This document shows, in pieces, positions 33,752 to 46,421 of a stretch of 64,000 nt of DNA (the first letter of the stretch is position 1; each line of letters begins with the position of its first letter). Origin of the DNA: Phellopilus nigrolimitatus (lineage: Eukaryota; Basidiomycota; Agaricomycetes; Hymenochaetales; Hymenochaetaceae); assembly GCA_021029095.1 (NCBI GenBank), contig JAJOHG010000134.1, positions 1 through 64,000 on the forward strand, read 5' to 3'. The position numbers and the translations under genes were made by a program. The notes below the pieces were generated by a model. It worked only from the letters and a program-made list of their open reading frames with translations. It did no database searches and had not been told where the DNA came from.

Positions 33752-35250
33752 CTAGTACAAGGTTTCCTTCCACCAGCGCTCATCAAAGGCCGGAAAACTG
33801 TCTATGCCCCAGCTCTTCTCGATGGCGAGCAAGCAGTCCAATGTATCCTCCACTGTCTTCCTCCAATCGATAAGGGTATCAAGGCCGAGTACTTCCTTGG
33901 CCCTGCTCATATCAAACTTCGCAGTCTTTGTCTCCATCTCTCCTTCATCTTTGTCTTCAATCCTGGCTAGGCGGCTCTTCAGCTCCGGTCGCGCCTCGCG
34001 GAGGTACAGAATCACGTCCCTCCACGTTGCAAGCGCCGGTCCAACGACAAGGATCCGCTTCTGGCCAACCTGCGCGGTCGGCGGGGCTTTGAATGCGAGA
34101 ATGTGCGCGCGCGCCATGTCGCGCACGTCAACACTCAGCGTCTCTCCCGTCTCCGGAAGGGATACAGACAAGGGCTTTACCGAAGATGGGTTCTTGGGTA
34201 AAACAATCGTGTAAAGAAGCATTGCTGAGGGAAGGGCCTTGATGTCGTCTTTCGGCATCACATATCCTGGGGCAAGTGGCCCGTAGAAATATCCCCCATT
34301 GACTGTCATCGAACGAATTCAGTATTTTTAATATCGAATTGACACATATGGCACCAAGCCAAAGGACGTACTGGTTGTAATATCGATTTCGGGATGCTCG
34401 TCCGCGAACTTCCAGATTTCCTGCTCCGACTCTGTCTTTGCAGCAGAATATTTCCACAGTTGACTGTGTTTCGCATGCAGAGCTTCTTCTCTTGTTGCTG
34501 GGTTCCAGGCTAATCAATAGAAGATAATGATACACATCATCAGCTGTTCTAAGAAAAGGTCAGAACTCATAGGCGACGTACTGTGGTCGGTGTACACATA
34601 ATCACCTCCAAACGCATTCGGTTTGTTCAAATCGATAGCGGTGACGAAGCTGCCGCACATAACGGCCGTCTTGACGCCTGCGGCTGCTCCTTGCCGCAGG
34701 ATGTTCATTGCTCCGTCTACAGCAGCCTTTACGAATGGTAGCAGATATAAATCTGAATTTAGAGTCTTGGAAGATAAGGTGGACATACCTCAAACAATCC
34801 TACTGCGTCTGCCCTTAATCCCAGAGGCATGGCAGTATGCACAATCGCGTCGACATCTACATATGCTATCGTTTAGAATTAAAACGATAATATAAGAACG
34901 GTTCTAGGATACCCTTCAAAGCCTCTGTATAATCTCCTGTGGCTAAATCGGCGACAGCAGCAACTTCGATTTTCCCCTCGTAGCTGGCTTTCAAAATTTC
35001 CACTTTCGCAGGGCGAGCAGTCCTTTAGTGAAAGATGTACGTGAGTTTTTTTATGAGCACGGGAGCGAATAACTACTGACGCTCTAACACGATAACCAGC
35101 TTCAAGCGCCTGATGAACGACATGGGCCCCAAGATAACCGGTGGCGCCAGTTATCTATGAGTGAAAAAAAGAAAAATCAGCTGGTAGAGTCTACTCGGGA
35201 GACTCGCTGTCTTTGCATACCAAGACAAGGGATTGAGGATTCAAAGTCAT
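33752..35250 (-). CDS. NAD(P)-dependent reductase, extended SDR, copy 2
   Basis: Seven exons (35250-35221, 35154-35081, 35022-34913, 34856-34789, 34726-34582, 34509-34372, 34302-33752) give 371 residues, with every intron at the same place as in copy 1. All motifs are retained: TGATGYLGAHVV, ATARPAKVEILKAS, DVDAIVHTAMPLG, the YxxxK position as YSAAKTESEQ, and NGGYFYGPLAPGY. Differences from copy 1 are mostly conservative and the frame is open throughout, so both copies look functional. The C-terminus is three residues longer (RWWKETLY). The substrate is unknown. Confidence 0.88.
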
Positions 35251-35960
35251 GACAAACAGTTGAACGCGGGGAAGCAATCAGTGCAGCGCACTTGCATGAG
35301 TGGACGAGAAAGTACATATATACTGTAACCGATCAGGAGACAGAAGAGTGCAACACACTATCACATTTTTGGAGCTTTGGCTTTCGAAAAAGTAGATATT
35401 TTACGCAGGGTAACTCGCAGCCAATGGAAGCTATTGATGCCGGGTTATGTTCGCGCCCTACAGAAGTTGAATAGAATAGTCAGATGCGTTCCTTTGTCGA
35501 TTAGAGGAGCGCTCACCAGATAAGAGCCTGTAATATGGACTATGCCGACATTTTATTGGACTTCTGCATTCAGTAGTTAGCTGATGAATCGCCTTTCGGG
35601 GCCTCGCCAGAGTCCATATCTTTCTTGGCGATAGATTCGTCACGGCAGACTCCGAGACGCCGGCATAACATTGAACAGGTCTGAGTTTATTTCCCAATTG
35701 TGCTTCTGAAACATGAGCCTGCGCGTCAGGATGGTGGTAACGAGTCAGACGAAAGAGATGACAGAGCCGGCGAACAAGTTTGCAGTGACTAATGAACTTT
35801 AATCTAAGGTAGTAATTTCTGTCCCGACCACCCACAAGCGCCTACAGTCAGCCACAGCCGTCAAACGAATGGCACTTATCTCAGTCTGTTTGATGCTTGG
35901 GACGGCCATATCCATTCCCCTCATTTTACAAATGAACTTGGCGTCCTCGTCGATGTCAAC
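35251..35960 (-). promoter_or_regulatory. Upstream region of reductase gene 2
   Basis: About 710 bases with no credible gene, holding the reductase promoter on the minus strand. Part of it (about 35600-35850) matches the upstream region of copy 1. It ends at the left border of tandem unit 1. Confidence 0.4.
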
Positions 35961-36060
35961 GGCGAGATTTTGTATGAATTCTTGTTTGTTTGGTGCTGCT
36001 CAAGTACGATGCCATATCCGAGGCTCGCCTCCGTGATCGTGCATGCTTACATTGCTGTAC

Positions 36061-36105
36061 TCTATCGTGCTACAATCTATCGTGCTACAATCTATCGTGC
36101 TACAG
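36061..36105. repeat. 15-base unit repeated three times
   Basis: TCTATCGTGCTACAA occurs three times in a row (the third copy ends G). Unit 2 has a single diverged copy at the equivalent place (about 50254), so the triplication arose in unit 1 after duplication. Confidence 0.85.
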
Positions 36106-36149
36106 GTAGTAATGCGTTGCGAGACGCAGCTTCCAGGATTTTTCGACGC

Positions 36150-36560
36150 TGCAGACGATGGCGAGCGCGTTGGAAGCTTTGCCGTGCCGCCGTGACTCTT
36201 CGAACGCACCGCCTCGAGGCTTTCAAGTATGCAGGAGACATTCCCGCGCTGGCAATGTCTGGTGGTATTATAGCACCGGGTCTGTGGTCATTGCCTTAAC
36301 TTTCAAGTTTCGCGTGGCGTCCATGTCATCCGCCTCCGAAGCCTGCTCCATCTTTGGAACATCCCGAATTGCATCGACCTTCAAGAAGCTCAACATCTTC
36401 TCGATGCTCCGTCGGAATTTCGACTGACACCGTCCGAGAACAATTAACGTAGTAATGTGCCGTTTAGAAAATGCGCTTGCGCCGACATCACAACTTTTAC
36501 GCTCGATCCGGCGTACAATCGTCTCTACCACCCCAGCAAACGTCGGTACCTAGCGTAATA
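36150..36560 (-). pseudogene. Protein-like remnant in the 3' flank of the giant gene
   Basis: On the minus strand an open stretch encodes FAGVVETIVRRIERKSC and, farther on, RCQSKFRRSIEKMLSFLKVD then a stop. A second frame gives IPPDIASAGMSPAYLKASRR. Diverged versions occur in the relic at 14740-15070 and near 50370-50580. It has the look of an amphipathic helical-bundle domain, and I see a faint resemblance to N-terminal helical domains of fungal NLR-like proteins, but this is weak. No start or complete frame remains. Confidence 0.3.
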
Positions 36561-36929
36561 TCGTTTGTTCCTCTCCTTCCTATCCTTCCTTCATATTTGC
36601 CTGTAATTACGCGATAATATATTCCAAAAAACCCTCCAAGGCACGGTTACAGTCCGGATCTTTACGCCGGCGCTTCGGTCCAAGAGTTTCCTAGGCTCAC
36701 TGCCAGAATATATTTTCGTCCAAGCTTTGCAATCCATGCTGGTTACTCCTCCCGTTTCTTTGTTGCAATTTCCGGGAGGGCGGTAAAAGCGGCCCAATTT
36801 AACGTGGATCGACGGAGTTTCACTAACCATGAGTGCATGTTAAAAGAATGTATAACACGAAACATGAGATTACAAGACATGACGAGACACAAGAAATGGG
36901 AGGTGCCCAGTTTGACATCCTTATGCTCT

Positions 36930-39900
36930 CTAACGAATAAGCCCTCCACGCGTCTTCCGCAATGACTCCGCAATGCCTAAGAAAGTCTCGGACAAGCGAA
37001 CCTGTACATCGTAGAAAAAATCAATATCCGTATACAAAACGCTTCTTGGTGATATCAAGTTCACTTACAGAGTCAAGCGCGACACTGTACGAAGACTCTA
37101 CGACCGCATTTGCAGGAAGGAGAGGGTCACGGGGCGCGTTTGACTGTACTTCCTGCGCGATCTGTGACATGCGACGAAGCCACGTCGACGAGCCGTCAGG
37201 ACCGAATGATACTGCCTGGAATGAAAGTGCTCTCCTGCAGTTTCATTAGCCTCAATAATAAATTCACAGGACTGGGCTTGAGCATGCGCTTACCCAAGGC
37301 CGACAGCTTTGCGGCACAAATTGTACATAACGGCATCCGCCACGGAGCATTCTCCGTCCGACAAGAAGATAACAATGGGTGCTCTGAAAACGCAAATGCG
37401 ACAAGAAGAGAAGTGAGCCATATATATGATTTACGGCCACTGAAAACGGCACCTCTCCGTACTCCAATGCCTTTCCATTATACTTTGCGTCATTGTGAGA
37501 GCGGCATTGAAGTTTGTACCACCATCTGCGGAGTAATTAAGTAGCTTGTCAAGTAAACCGTCCGGTGTACTGCTGAAGTCATTGTTGAAAACTTCTAGTG
37601 CAGAGCCTGTGAAAAGAATAGCACTATAAGCATCTCGGCGAGCAGCTACCGAAGCTTGGTTTATGGCGGCCGCTCGGGCCGACCAGAATGAATGCAACGC
37701 GGAGTAGACTGCACCCAGCCTGTTGTTGGCTACTCTTGCTATACGAGTGGAGGCTGGATAATTCGGTAATGGTACCCTATCACCCAAGCTCATCGAACCA
37801 GACCTATAAATGCAATGTTTAACAAAAACTTCGGATCCCACTTTGAAAATATACCTATCAATCACAAATATACTGGCAGGACGATCAGCCTGGCTAGGAC
37901 GCTACGAGAATTAGAGCACTCACACATGGAATGCCTGCGAAAGGACAGCGGGATTCTTGCATAAGAATACATGCCCGTCGTTCGACAAATGACCGTTACC
38001 GCCCGATGGCACCTGGCTGAGTGTGGCGGGTTGATGGAAGATAGGCAAATTACAATACGACGGTTGCGCCGCGCTAGTAGCTGTTGCTTGATGCTCCGGA
38101 CCTGAAGAGAATTGAGAAGGAGATTAAGTAAGCTTGAACGAAGACAATAAACAGGTATATCGCACCGGAGCACGTCGCATCGCTATGATGAGAATTTATA
38201 AGCGACTCGCATGAGTAAGAATTTCAAATCGGACAAACCATTTCGCGAAGTTCCCTTGATCTTCCTTTGAATACGGATCTAGGAGACTATGAGTTGCTAT
38301 TGACCTTCCCTAGCAAATTTGAACATACCTTTGAATCCTAGTGTATTCGTGACACTCAGAACGAAATGTTCGACAACGACGATATCCACTTACCAAGGCG
38401 CCTCCAATAAAGCCCGTGTGATATCCAGTCCTTTGGCTTATCGGGGTTCGGCTCGATTCGACCTTTGATGTGCTCTAAATCCGGCGCATTGCATGCTGTA
38501 GGGTCGGAATCGCGACAATAGTCAATATGGGCATGACGTCCCATATTGCTGCACATCAGGTTGCAAAGCATAGGAGCACCGTCATCGCTGGAACCAAACT
38601 TGTGACCGTCAAGCTCAACAACCGTCCCGTTGGGTCCGTCGACGGCCCAACGCGTTTTGGACATTGAACCATGGTTTGTAGAATGCTCCGGTTGAGAGTG
38701 ACCTGGAGTTCGATAGATGAGCTAACTGAGCATTCTGAATCTGGTAGGAATAGATGATGGTACCTTGTGGCAAGGTACACACATATCCGCAATTGTCACA
38801 TCTGAGAATATGTCAGTGATATCATCCATGGAATTCCTGGTTGTAATATTTACCTCGCATCGCAATAGTGGAAAGGATTCGAAGCCGTAGAGTGAAGGTG
38901 AGCACCATCATGTTTAAGCAGACCTGGAGCAATGACCACAGCACACTGCAATCGTTTTGTGGCTATATCAAGGCCTTCAGTCACTATAATTCACGTCGGA
39001 TGAGCGGGCACGAACAAACCTTGCGAGTACTAAGATTATGCAAAAGTAACAAGTGAGATTAGGGTAAAGCTTTACTATCCGAAACCAAACCTTTGTATAC
39101 TGGAATCTATCGTGCGCTCCATTGAAAGTTGCTTCAATAGACTGCGGCACAGTGTCGATCTCGCAAACTCCCTTACTGCTGCACAGACCGGAGCACTTAT
39201 GCTCTTGGCTGGATTATTACACATTAAGTATCAGAGTGCTATCAAGTATCAATTTGCAAGTCAGTTCGCGTTACTCACCCACATAGATGGGATACATCGG
39301 AATTCAGACCGTGCAAGTGATCAGGTTCCGAGCACAATCGGCCGCAAAGTTGACAGGCAATAGGACAAGCCATGATTGCGTCACAGACATGAGACTCGTG
39401 CTCTCCGTTCCTTTATGTAATAATCAGCAAAAGGAAATGTCTGTCTCAAAAGAATTTTTACCAAAGTACTGAACACACTCCTTGACAAGTGTACATTTTT
39501 CCATCAGGCAACTTCACCCCTTGAAGACTGCACGGCTGTATTGTAACAGGTTTGAACCAGAGATCACAGCTTTAACGTTTTTGCAACTCACTTTTCCGCA
39601 AGAATGACGGCGACCCGAGCACATGTGGCCTGCTTCATCGTGGTTTGCAACCTAAACATGTCTGAAAAATAAAGTACGACAATAACAGACATAAGCAGTC
39701 TGACCTTAGTGCAACTCCCTTGACAACCCTTTCTGTCCTTGAGATCACATTGCTGACCACATAGATGTGACGACGGATCGCAGCTGCGACAAATCAGCAA
39801 CAGGGGGCAACAGTTTCGCAGTTAATGGACATACACATGTTCCCCCCCGTGTCCAGCTCTTGAAAAACAAATCGTAAATAAAGAAAAGAACAAACAGTGT

Positions 39901-42900
39901 CCTACTTACGGCAAGCTGCAAGCCTCGGGTGACCCGTCATGCTCATCAACGAATTGACACTGATGAGGGCACATATGGTTGGTTGAGCAGTTGTGATCAC
40001 CCTCGTGGAATCTGGGGTTTATGCACAGTAAATGGCACTGCTGGCATTGAGTTTTGCACAGTTGCACGGTTCTCCTGACTTCAACGACCTTGGAATCGAC
40101 AGCACGGTGAAGATCCTCAATGGCTGCATTACTCCCGTTGAACTGAGACAGGTTGGAATCGATCCAGGCATAGACATGTGCAACTCTCTGTTCGATGAGA
40201 TTTTCGAGGAACGAGGACAGCTGGGTGGTCCACTCAGGATCCGGTTTATAATGCCGGCTGGCAAAATCCGGCCAGAAATGGAACAGTCTTCGCAGAGTGT
40301 CCACCTTATCACCTTGCTCTTTTTCTAAATCAGCCAACCAGAATATAGCAGGCGAATCCACTGCGTCGATCACGAGGCTTGTGTCGAAATTCTGTAGGGA
40401 AGTCAAAGTGATGTTCATGGCAGTAAATTTGAAAACTCGTACCTTCAACGGCTCAACATCCGGCTCAAGTTCTGTAGCCCCGAATGCCAGTGCTCGGGGC
40501 AGCAAGGATAACAGGTGTTGTGCTCTGTGTGTGGACATGTTTTCTATGCAAAGCAAATGTGAGTTTTATTTTAATCGGAACAGAAGAGTTGTTCGCCTGA
40601 CGTGTTAGTGCGCCCCAATCATTTGTCTGTAAAGGAAGAATAAGATTTATGCACGTGCCTTCACTGCGTACACATACCTTCAGTTTGGCCATGAGCATCT
40701 TTAATTTGAGTAAGAATGTGCCTGCCCCCTCGTGCGTCGGCGATTGCGTGTCTAAATGTCGCTTTAAAGTCGTAAAAAGAGTGTAGAATTGACGTGATTC
40801 AATGACAGGCCATGGGATAATGTTCAGGCGCCCCCGGTACAGACGCGAAATGAAGTTCGATGCTTGCTCCTCTTGAACAATTCTATGTAGTTTGAGTTTG
40901 AACCTAATTTTACAGTCAACATACGACACGAAACATATCTATTAAAACACCCACTCTCTTGCAATTTCAATGCGATCGGAATCTACAACATCCTAAAGAA
41001 AAATCAGGGGTAGTTCACTGATGAGCCAGATAACCTTCTCACCTTGATGATAATAACCAAAGTAGACTGGAAAAGAGATGGGTTTGCGTCAGGGTCTAAG
41101 ACCGACGAAGACGCTTGAAAACTCTGGAAGAGATTGGTGATATCTCTCGACATTGCAAAATTGTTTCGAAAGAGAACCTGTTTCGGATTAATATAACAAA
41201 TATACTCGAATGATAAAGCCAGCTATTCTCACTAGATTTGAAATAGCAGCATTGAAAAGAACGAGAAGTGTGTCCTCTTGTGCAGATCTCTCAATGCTGT
41301 GGACACCTACACATACCGTTAGACGTAAAATGATAGAAAACTCATACTGTAACTGACCTTCAAAATCGAGTGCCACGATAAGGTCAGTATCTGTCGGTGT
41401 CACTGACATCCAGACACCTTCGGTTGTTCGCATAGCCGATCCAGCGAAAGACGTATCGGCAAGATGGTTAAGAGCAAAACTCTTTCCAACAGATTGCTCT
41501 CCTGTAAGTTCATGTTTGAGCAGCTGGAAGGATTTGAAAGAGCGGTGGCATTATAAGGCGCACCCATGGAGGAAACAACTTTAACCGGCTATGTTAAGTA
41601 TATTATCAGTATGTCGATCGCGGAATAAACGGAGAATATAGAATATACCTTCGTGGACATATACGACTGGAATATGCTTTCATACCAGCCGAACGACAGA
41701 CTATCCGCCACACGTCCGACGTCAGCTCCGAGCAGCGCCTTCTCAGCATCACGAGCCCAGACACCATCCTTCAACGGGATGAAACGATTGTCACGAGCGA
41801 TCGCGATATGAATAGGGATGAGGCAGAAAATGTCGACCATCCATTCTCCAGCTTTGTACGATGAAACGGGAGACCAGCCATCCTGAGTTTGCAGACCTGC
41901 TACGGCTGGCAGAAACAGTTCGGCCGAAACGAAGATACAGCTGAGAAGAGAGCTCGTTGGCTTTTTCGTACTCTTCTCAAACTTCTGTATCATGTCGTCG
42001 AAATAATCTGCGAAAGGTACAACATTTCGTGCTGGCGTGATGAACAGCAAGGATTTGTCTTTGCGAAGCTCGCTAGAGACGATTGCCTGGCGCCGAACAG
42101 CAGGGATGACAGGAAATCGAGTCCAAACATCGCTATGACAATCGATGAGTGAATTATGAAGAGTGCGTCGTTCCTCGCCTTGGGTCGAATTCTTGGAGTG
42201 CTTTTCACGAAACTGGAATTCCGTAATTTGCCGGGTAATTTCGAGACTAACAGAGCAGCAGATGTTATACTTCAGATCGATCCAGATGAGATGAATATTC
42301 TTTCTCTCGTCAAAAGCTGATATCAGGGGAAGCTGGCACGAAGATGTAGGGACATCAAATGAAAAGCCTTCATGTGAGCCCAAGGAAGCCCAATGATATA
42401 CACGCAGAGAAAGACCCTTGTCCTGTGGTACAATTGCGCCAAGGCATGAGCCGTCTGGTGTCCCAAACGTTGATAAATGAGATGCAGGCAATTGAAGTAT
42501 TGCCGGCCTGCGAACACGGATTTCAGCAAGTCTACATATCACAAGTCCTACGAGGAGCTTACCGAAATTGCTGAGTAACTGAAGAAAATATGCGGACTCT
42601 TCCAGATTCTTCGACCAACGCAAACTCATCACTCCCGGAAACAAAGTGAACATTGACGATCTTTGGTATCGAGTCAGCGTACCACGATGTCAGGTTGATA
42701 GCGCTTCCTTGTCCTTGCAGAGTAGTGTACCTCTCGTCAAAGCAAAAGCAATGGAGTTGCACAGATGGCTGTCAATCGACGAGCGTGAGTTCAGCGGCTA
42801 CTTGTTCGGAAAGAGAATACACACTTTTTGGTTATCTACGCCGCACACTACAAGCGTTCGTCTTCCTTCGTCGTATGCTACGGCAACATCGTGTCCAGTC

Positions 42901-45900
42901 TTCTCTCGCTTGATCGTTTTCTTGGACCGCTTATACTCAATGGCCGCCTCCAAACTACTCAAATTCTCTAAGTAAACATGGAGATCTTGATTCTGATCAC
43001 CGACAACGACGAGACACTTGTCCCCTTCAAGGAGCTGGATCAAACTACACAAGTCTCAGTCAAGGATTTACTAGACAATAAAAAGAAATAAGAACCTGAT
43101 TTCGGCATCGACGGGCAGGCTAAAGTTGCAAGCCCTGGCGCTGGAAACCGATGGTTTTGGAACATGAAATAACCCCATTTGCATTTGTTGCTTATCATGC
43201 TCCGTCAACTCCAGAGGATGGAGCATAAATTTAAGGCTTGGCTCCGATCGAATGAGGTGATATCCAGAAGCGCGATAGCTTTCTGTATTCCCTATTGAAT
43301 AACAGTCAGTAGGTGCATAACATAAAAGACTGGCTGATATTACACATACTGTAACCATAGCGGTTAGTCACTCTCTCCAAATTTCTCAGCACGAGAACAT
43401 GTTTACTGTCGAGCTGTTGAGTAGCAGCCAAAAACAGGAAGGACGTACGACTTACTGATTTCCTTCGGACTCGAAAGCCTTCCGTAGATCGTCGTAAAGC
43501 TGAGTACGCGAGCCATTACGTAAGTCGTTGAGGCTAGCACCCATCTCCCGGTCCAGCAGAGATTTACAATACTCCGTCTGCTCGTGGATAAGCTTGTGGG
43601 GAGACGATCTAAGCGCTTCCCTAATAATTTTTGCGAAATGCTCGTGGGCCACATTTAAGGTTGCATTGATGCCTTCTTTGAGTTCCGGCCAATCGTCTAA
43701 AATGTTATCCATGCTATTAAAAAAGTCGACAGCCTTGAAATCGCGCGTTGCTGCTCGTGCCTCCTTGACAGGCCCCTCGGGCTCGGTCGACATGCCAGAA
43801 GCGAAGTTTGCCAACCCTCGTCCAATTTTTGTCACAGCCCTGAAGATGCCTGTCACCGTCCCTCCATCATCATCTTTGAGGAACTTCTCAGCATTCCTCA
43901 TGCTTCCACTATCAAAACCGGTGTTCACAAGTTCCCAAAGTTCCTCCCGTTCAGACCTGGAGAGCCCATTGTTCCAGAAGATATGGTTGCAAATGAAGAC
44001 CTTCCTCATTGCCATCGAGAATGTCCTGCCTTCAGTCTTAAGCATAGTGAATTTGTCGTCTGGTGCAATCTCGACCAGCTTGTGCTCCAAGAAAGGGTGC
44101 AGCACGAACAGATCCTCCAAATACTCTGGAAACACGTGTAAACAGATGAGCCGAGATGATGCATTGGTACACACCTTTATCTTTATCCTTCTGCTCTTGG
44201 GAAGGCACGTCTTCGACTGCTTTTCCGCGTAAAATGGCCTCATCAAGTTTCCTTGTCTAAATGTGAGCAACAGCGACCAATAGACATACAACTTCTTACG
44301 GGAATTGCGCGAGGACTTTGCTAACGAAGTACGTTTCCAATGCAGCAGCTAGTCTTGGTTCTTCTGACTCAATGTTTTGGACGAGCATGGCAGTCCTGTT
44401 CGTCCTCTCTTCTTTTTGATGCTTTTCGATGTCAGCGTCACGTAACTCAAAAGCTGAAATAGCTTCAGGATATCTGTTTCTCAAACCGTTCTCCACAAGG
44501 AGCATTATGGAATCATAAGGGAGATCCTTGTCGACGCGGAGTGCTGTGTCATTCCGGAACCTGGATATAAAAATGACGATGAAATCAGCGAGTCATTTCT
44601 TTGTTAGGTTAAAATTCCCCACAAAAAAGAATTGAGCTGCATGAGGTTCTGAAAAGTTTCGTAGAGGTCTTTTCGAGATTGCCGAGGTTCGGTGTATGCT
44701 ACTGTCATGATGGCTTGTTTTGTGTCGCCAACCACCAAACGCGTCTGCAGTCGGGACTCGTTGACAGGAAAAGATTCTGGCACCGATGCCTCCTTTAATA
44801 GAGAATGTTTAATCTTGAATAGCAAATAAGCTCAATTTCGAAAAATCAAATTTTGAATAACCGACGGGAATAGCATACCTCAAAACCGGGGCGCATACGG
44901 ACATTTTCCTCCTGCTCATTCGCCTTGGAAACCTCAAAAGCGAAAAGCCGGTCCGTCTCTTCCTCTAGTTCATCGAATGCCAGCGCTGACGAGCTATCTT
45001 CGCTTGCGCTCGTTGGATCCTCCCAAACCAGTGTTCGGCCATGAGCATCGGAAATTAACACCATGATTTGATCAGTGATCTTTGTCAGGTACCTGCTCGC
45101 ATCCGAACCAACAACGCGACGATCAGGGACTGAGCTTCGAACAACAGGAATGGGCTGGAACTGACCTCATGAAAGTGATCCTGTTGCGCCGAACAGTGGA
45201 GATCGCGTTGTCGTCCCATGTCGTATCTTCGGGCCAGAAAATAACATACAGGCACCGCTCGGCCGGGGTGCAACCGTGTACCGTCAGTGCGTAAAGACCG
45301 GACCCCAAGGATGGCGAATCGGAAGACAAGTCTTGAGGAGCGTGCAGCAGCGTTTCTCTATAAAGGCACAATATTTTACGTTGCATCAGAGTAGGAGTAT
45401 GCATACAAGCGAGACTCTTACGCGCGGTCGTCGATCACATTCAACTTGCGAAGGAACCGCACGATCTCGCTTTTGCTACCGTAAACACCGAGGGGTTTTA
45501 CATGAATCTCATCCATGGCCTTGAAGTCAACCTTGGTGAGATCTTTGTAAGCGCCCGGTTTGAGGTCGTTGATGAATCGACCCGTAGATTCTTGAGCAAT
45601 GATGATCTTGTCGACTAGAAGGATCCGACGTCAGCTCGACGTCAGCTTACTAGGTGCGCGATCAAACGTACCTAGACCACCACTTCCTTGTTCTGAAATC
45701 AGGTCGAGTATCCTGTACATGCCTTCGATGTAGTCCACCAGGTCCATAGATGGTTTTGGGTGCGCAATCTCATTCTTAAGAGGCACGGCCGATCGCATAT
45801 TATTCACCGTAATGTCCTTTGTGGTTGCGGGTAAAGTCTCAATTTTTTTGGACTCAGAGGACGTCGGTCTGCTGGAATCTGACAGAGGCTCAGCTTCCTG

Positions 45901-46421
45901 GTGGCTAATGTCGATGTGCGGATGCTGTTGCAGCGTGAGCTGCGGGACAGAGCTGGTGCTTGCTGCTGTCTCAGACTCAGAGAACGTCGCTTTGTTGGAA
46001 TTTGACAGAGGCTCAGCATCATGGAGGCTAATGTCGATGTGCGAATGATGTTGCAGCGTGAGTTGCGGGATAGAGCTAGTGCTTGCTGCCGTCTCAAGCA
46101 CCACATGGTCTTCGTTCTTCTTCAGCTCTGCAGCAGGAGCGAAACCAGCCTTGTTTACAGATACTGCACTGGACGTCGGGCTTGCTGCATCGACAAATTC
46201 TGGATCAGAATCGGACATGTAGCTGAGGTAGTCTTCGTCGTCGTCAATGTTCGGGTTCTTGTCGACATCCATCGGTTCAGAGGAGTCCAAATTGCTGGAT
46301 CCCAGAGAAGCTCGAGTAGTAGTCGGGCTAGATTGATCTTCATGACAAGAGTGTCAACCCAAAACGTTATGATAAGCAAATTTTGAGACATTATGAACGC
46401 ACCACTGTCAGAGCCAGTCAT
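36930..46421 (-). CDS. Giant GBP/VLIG-type GTPase with Cys-rich region and C-terminal VWA domain, copy 1
   Basis: About 42 exons (first 46421-46403; main ones 46337-45672, 44125-43456, 42507-41649, 40391-39910, 38702-38394, 37803-37453; last 37001-36930) encode about 2,390 residues. Known in Agaricomycetes as a VWA-domain family; no function is established. N-terminal 830 residues: disordered acidic start with a 41-residue tandem repeat, then unassigned helical regions. About 850-1340: propeller-like region. About 1340-1560: GTPase with P-loop GEQSVGKS, RTTEGVW, DFEGVHSIERS and IIIKDVVDSD, as in GBP/atlastin/VLIG proteins. About 1600-2080: Cys/His-rich zinc region (CKTQCQQCHLLC). About 2160-2370: VWA with full MIDAS (IDRSGSM, DGGTNF, FLSDGE). 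Includes a 9-base micro-exon (38337-38329). All junctions are GT-AG and in phase except exon 9 to 10 (see findings). Confidence 0.85.
45850..46095 (-). repeat. 123-base in-frame tandem repeat inside the giant gene, copy 1
   Basis: Two successive 41-codon units, each beginning ETAASTSS and containing PQLTLQ and HIDIS, lie in the second exon of the copy 1 gene. Copy 2 has only one unit. The segment is Ser/Thr/Glu-rich and probably disordered. Confidence 0.85.

Larger units (their letters stand above)
33752..36965 (-). repeat. Right arm of the large inverted duplication
   Basis: Inverted counterpart of 14365-17263. It spans reductase gene 2, its upstream region, the 3' flank of the giant gene in tandem unit 1, and the last exon of that gene. 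It crosses the left border of tandem unit 1 (35961) without interruption, which implies that the junction reductase-giant gene existed before the inverted copy was made. Confidence 0.75.

Noticed and set aside
43528..44232. 234-codon plus-strand frame opposite the giant gene (and its counterpart 57679-58323).
   Set aside because: Overlaps the long exon 9 of the giant gene, whose frame is conserved between copies; the antisense frame is not.
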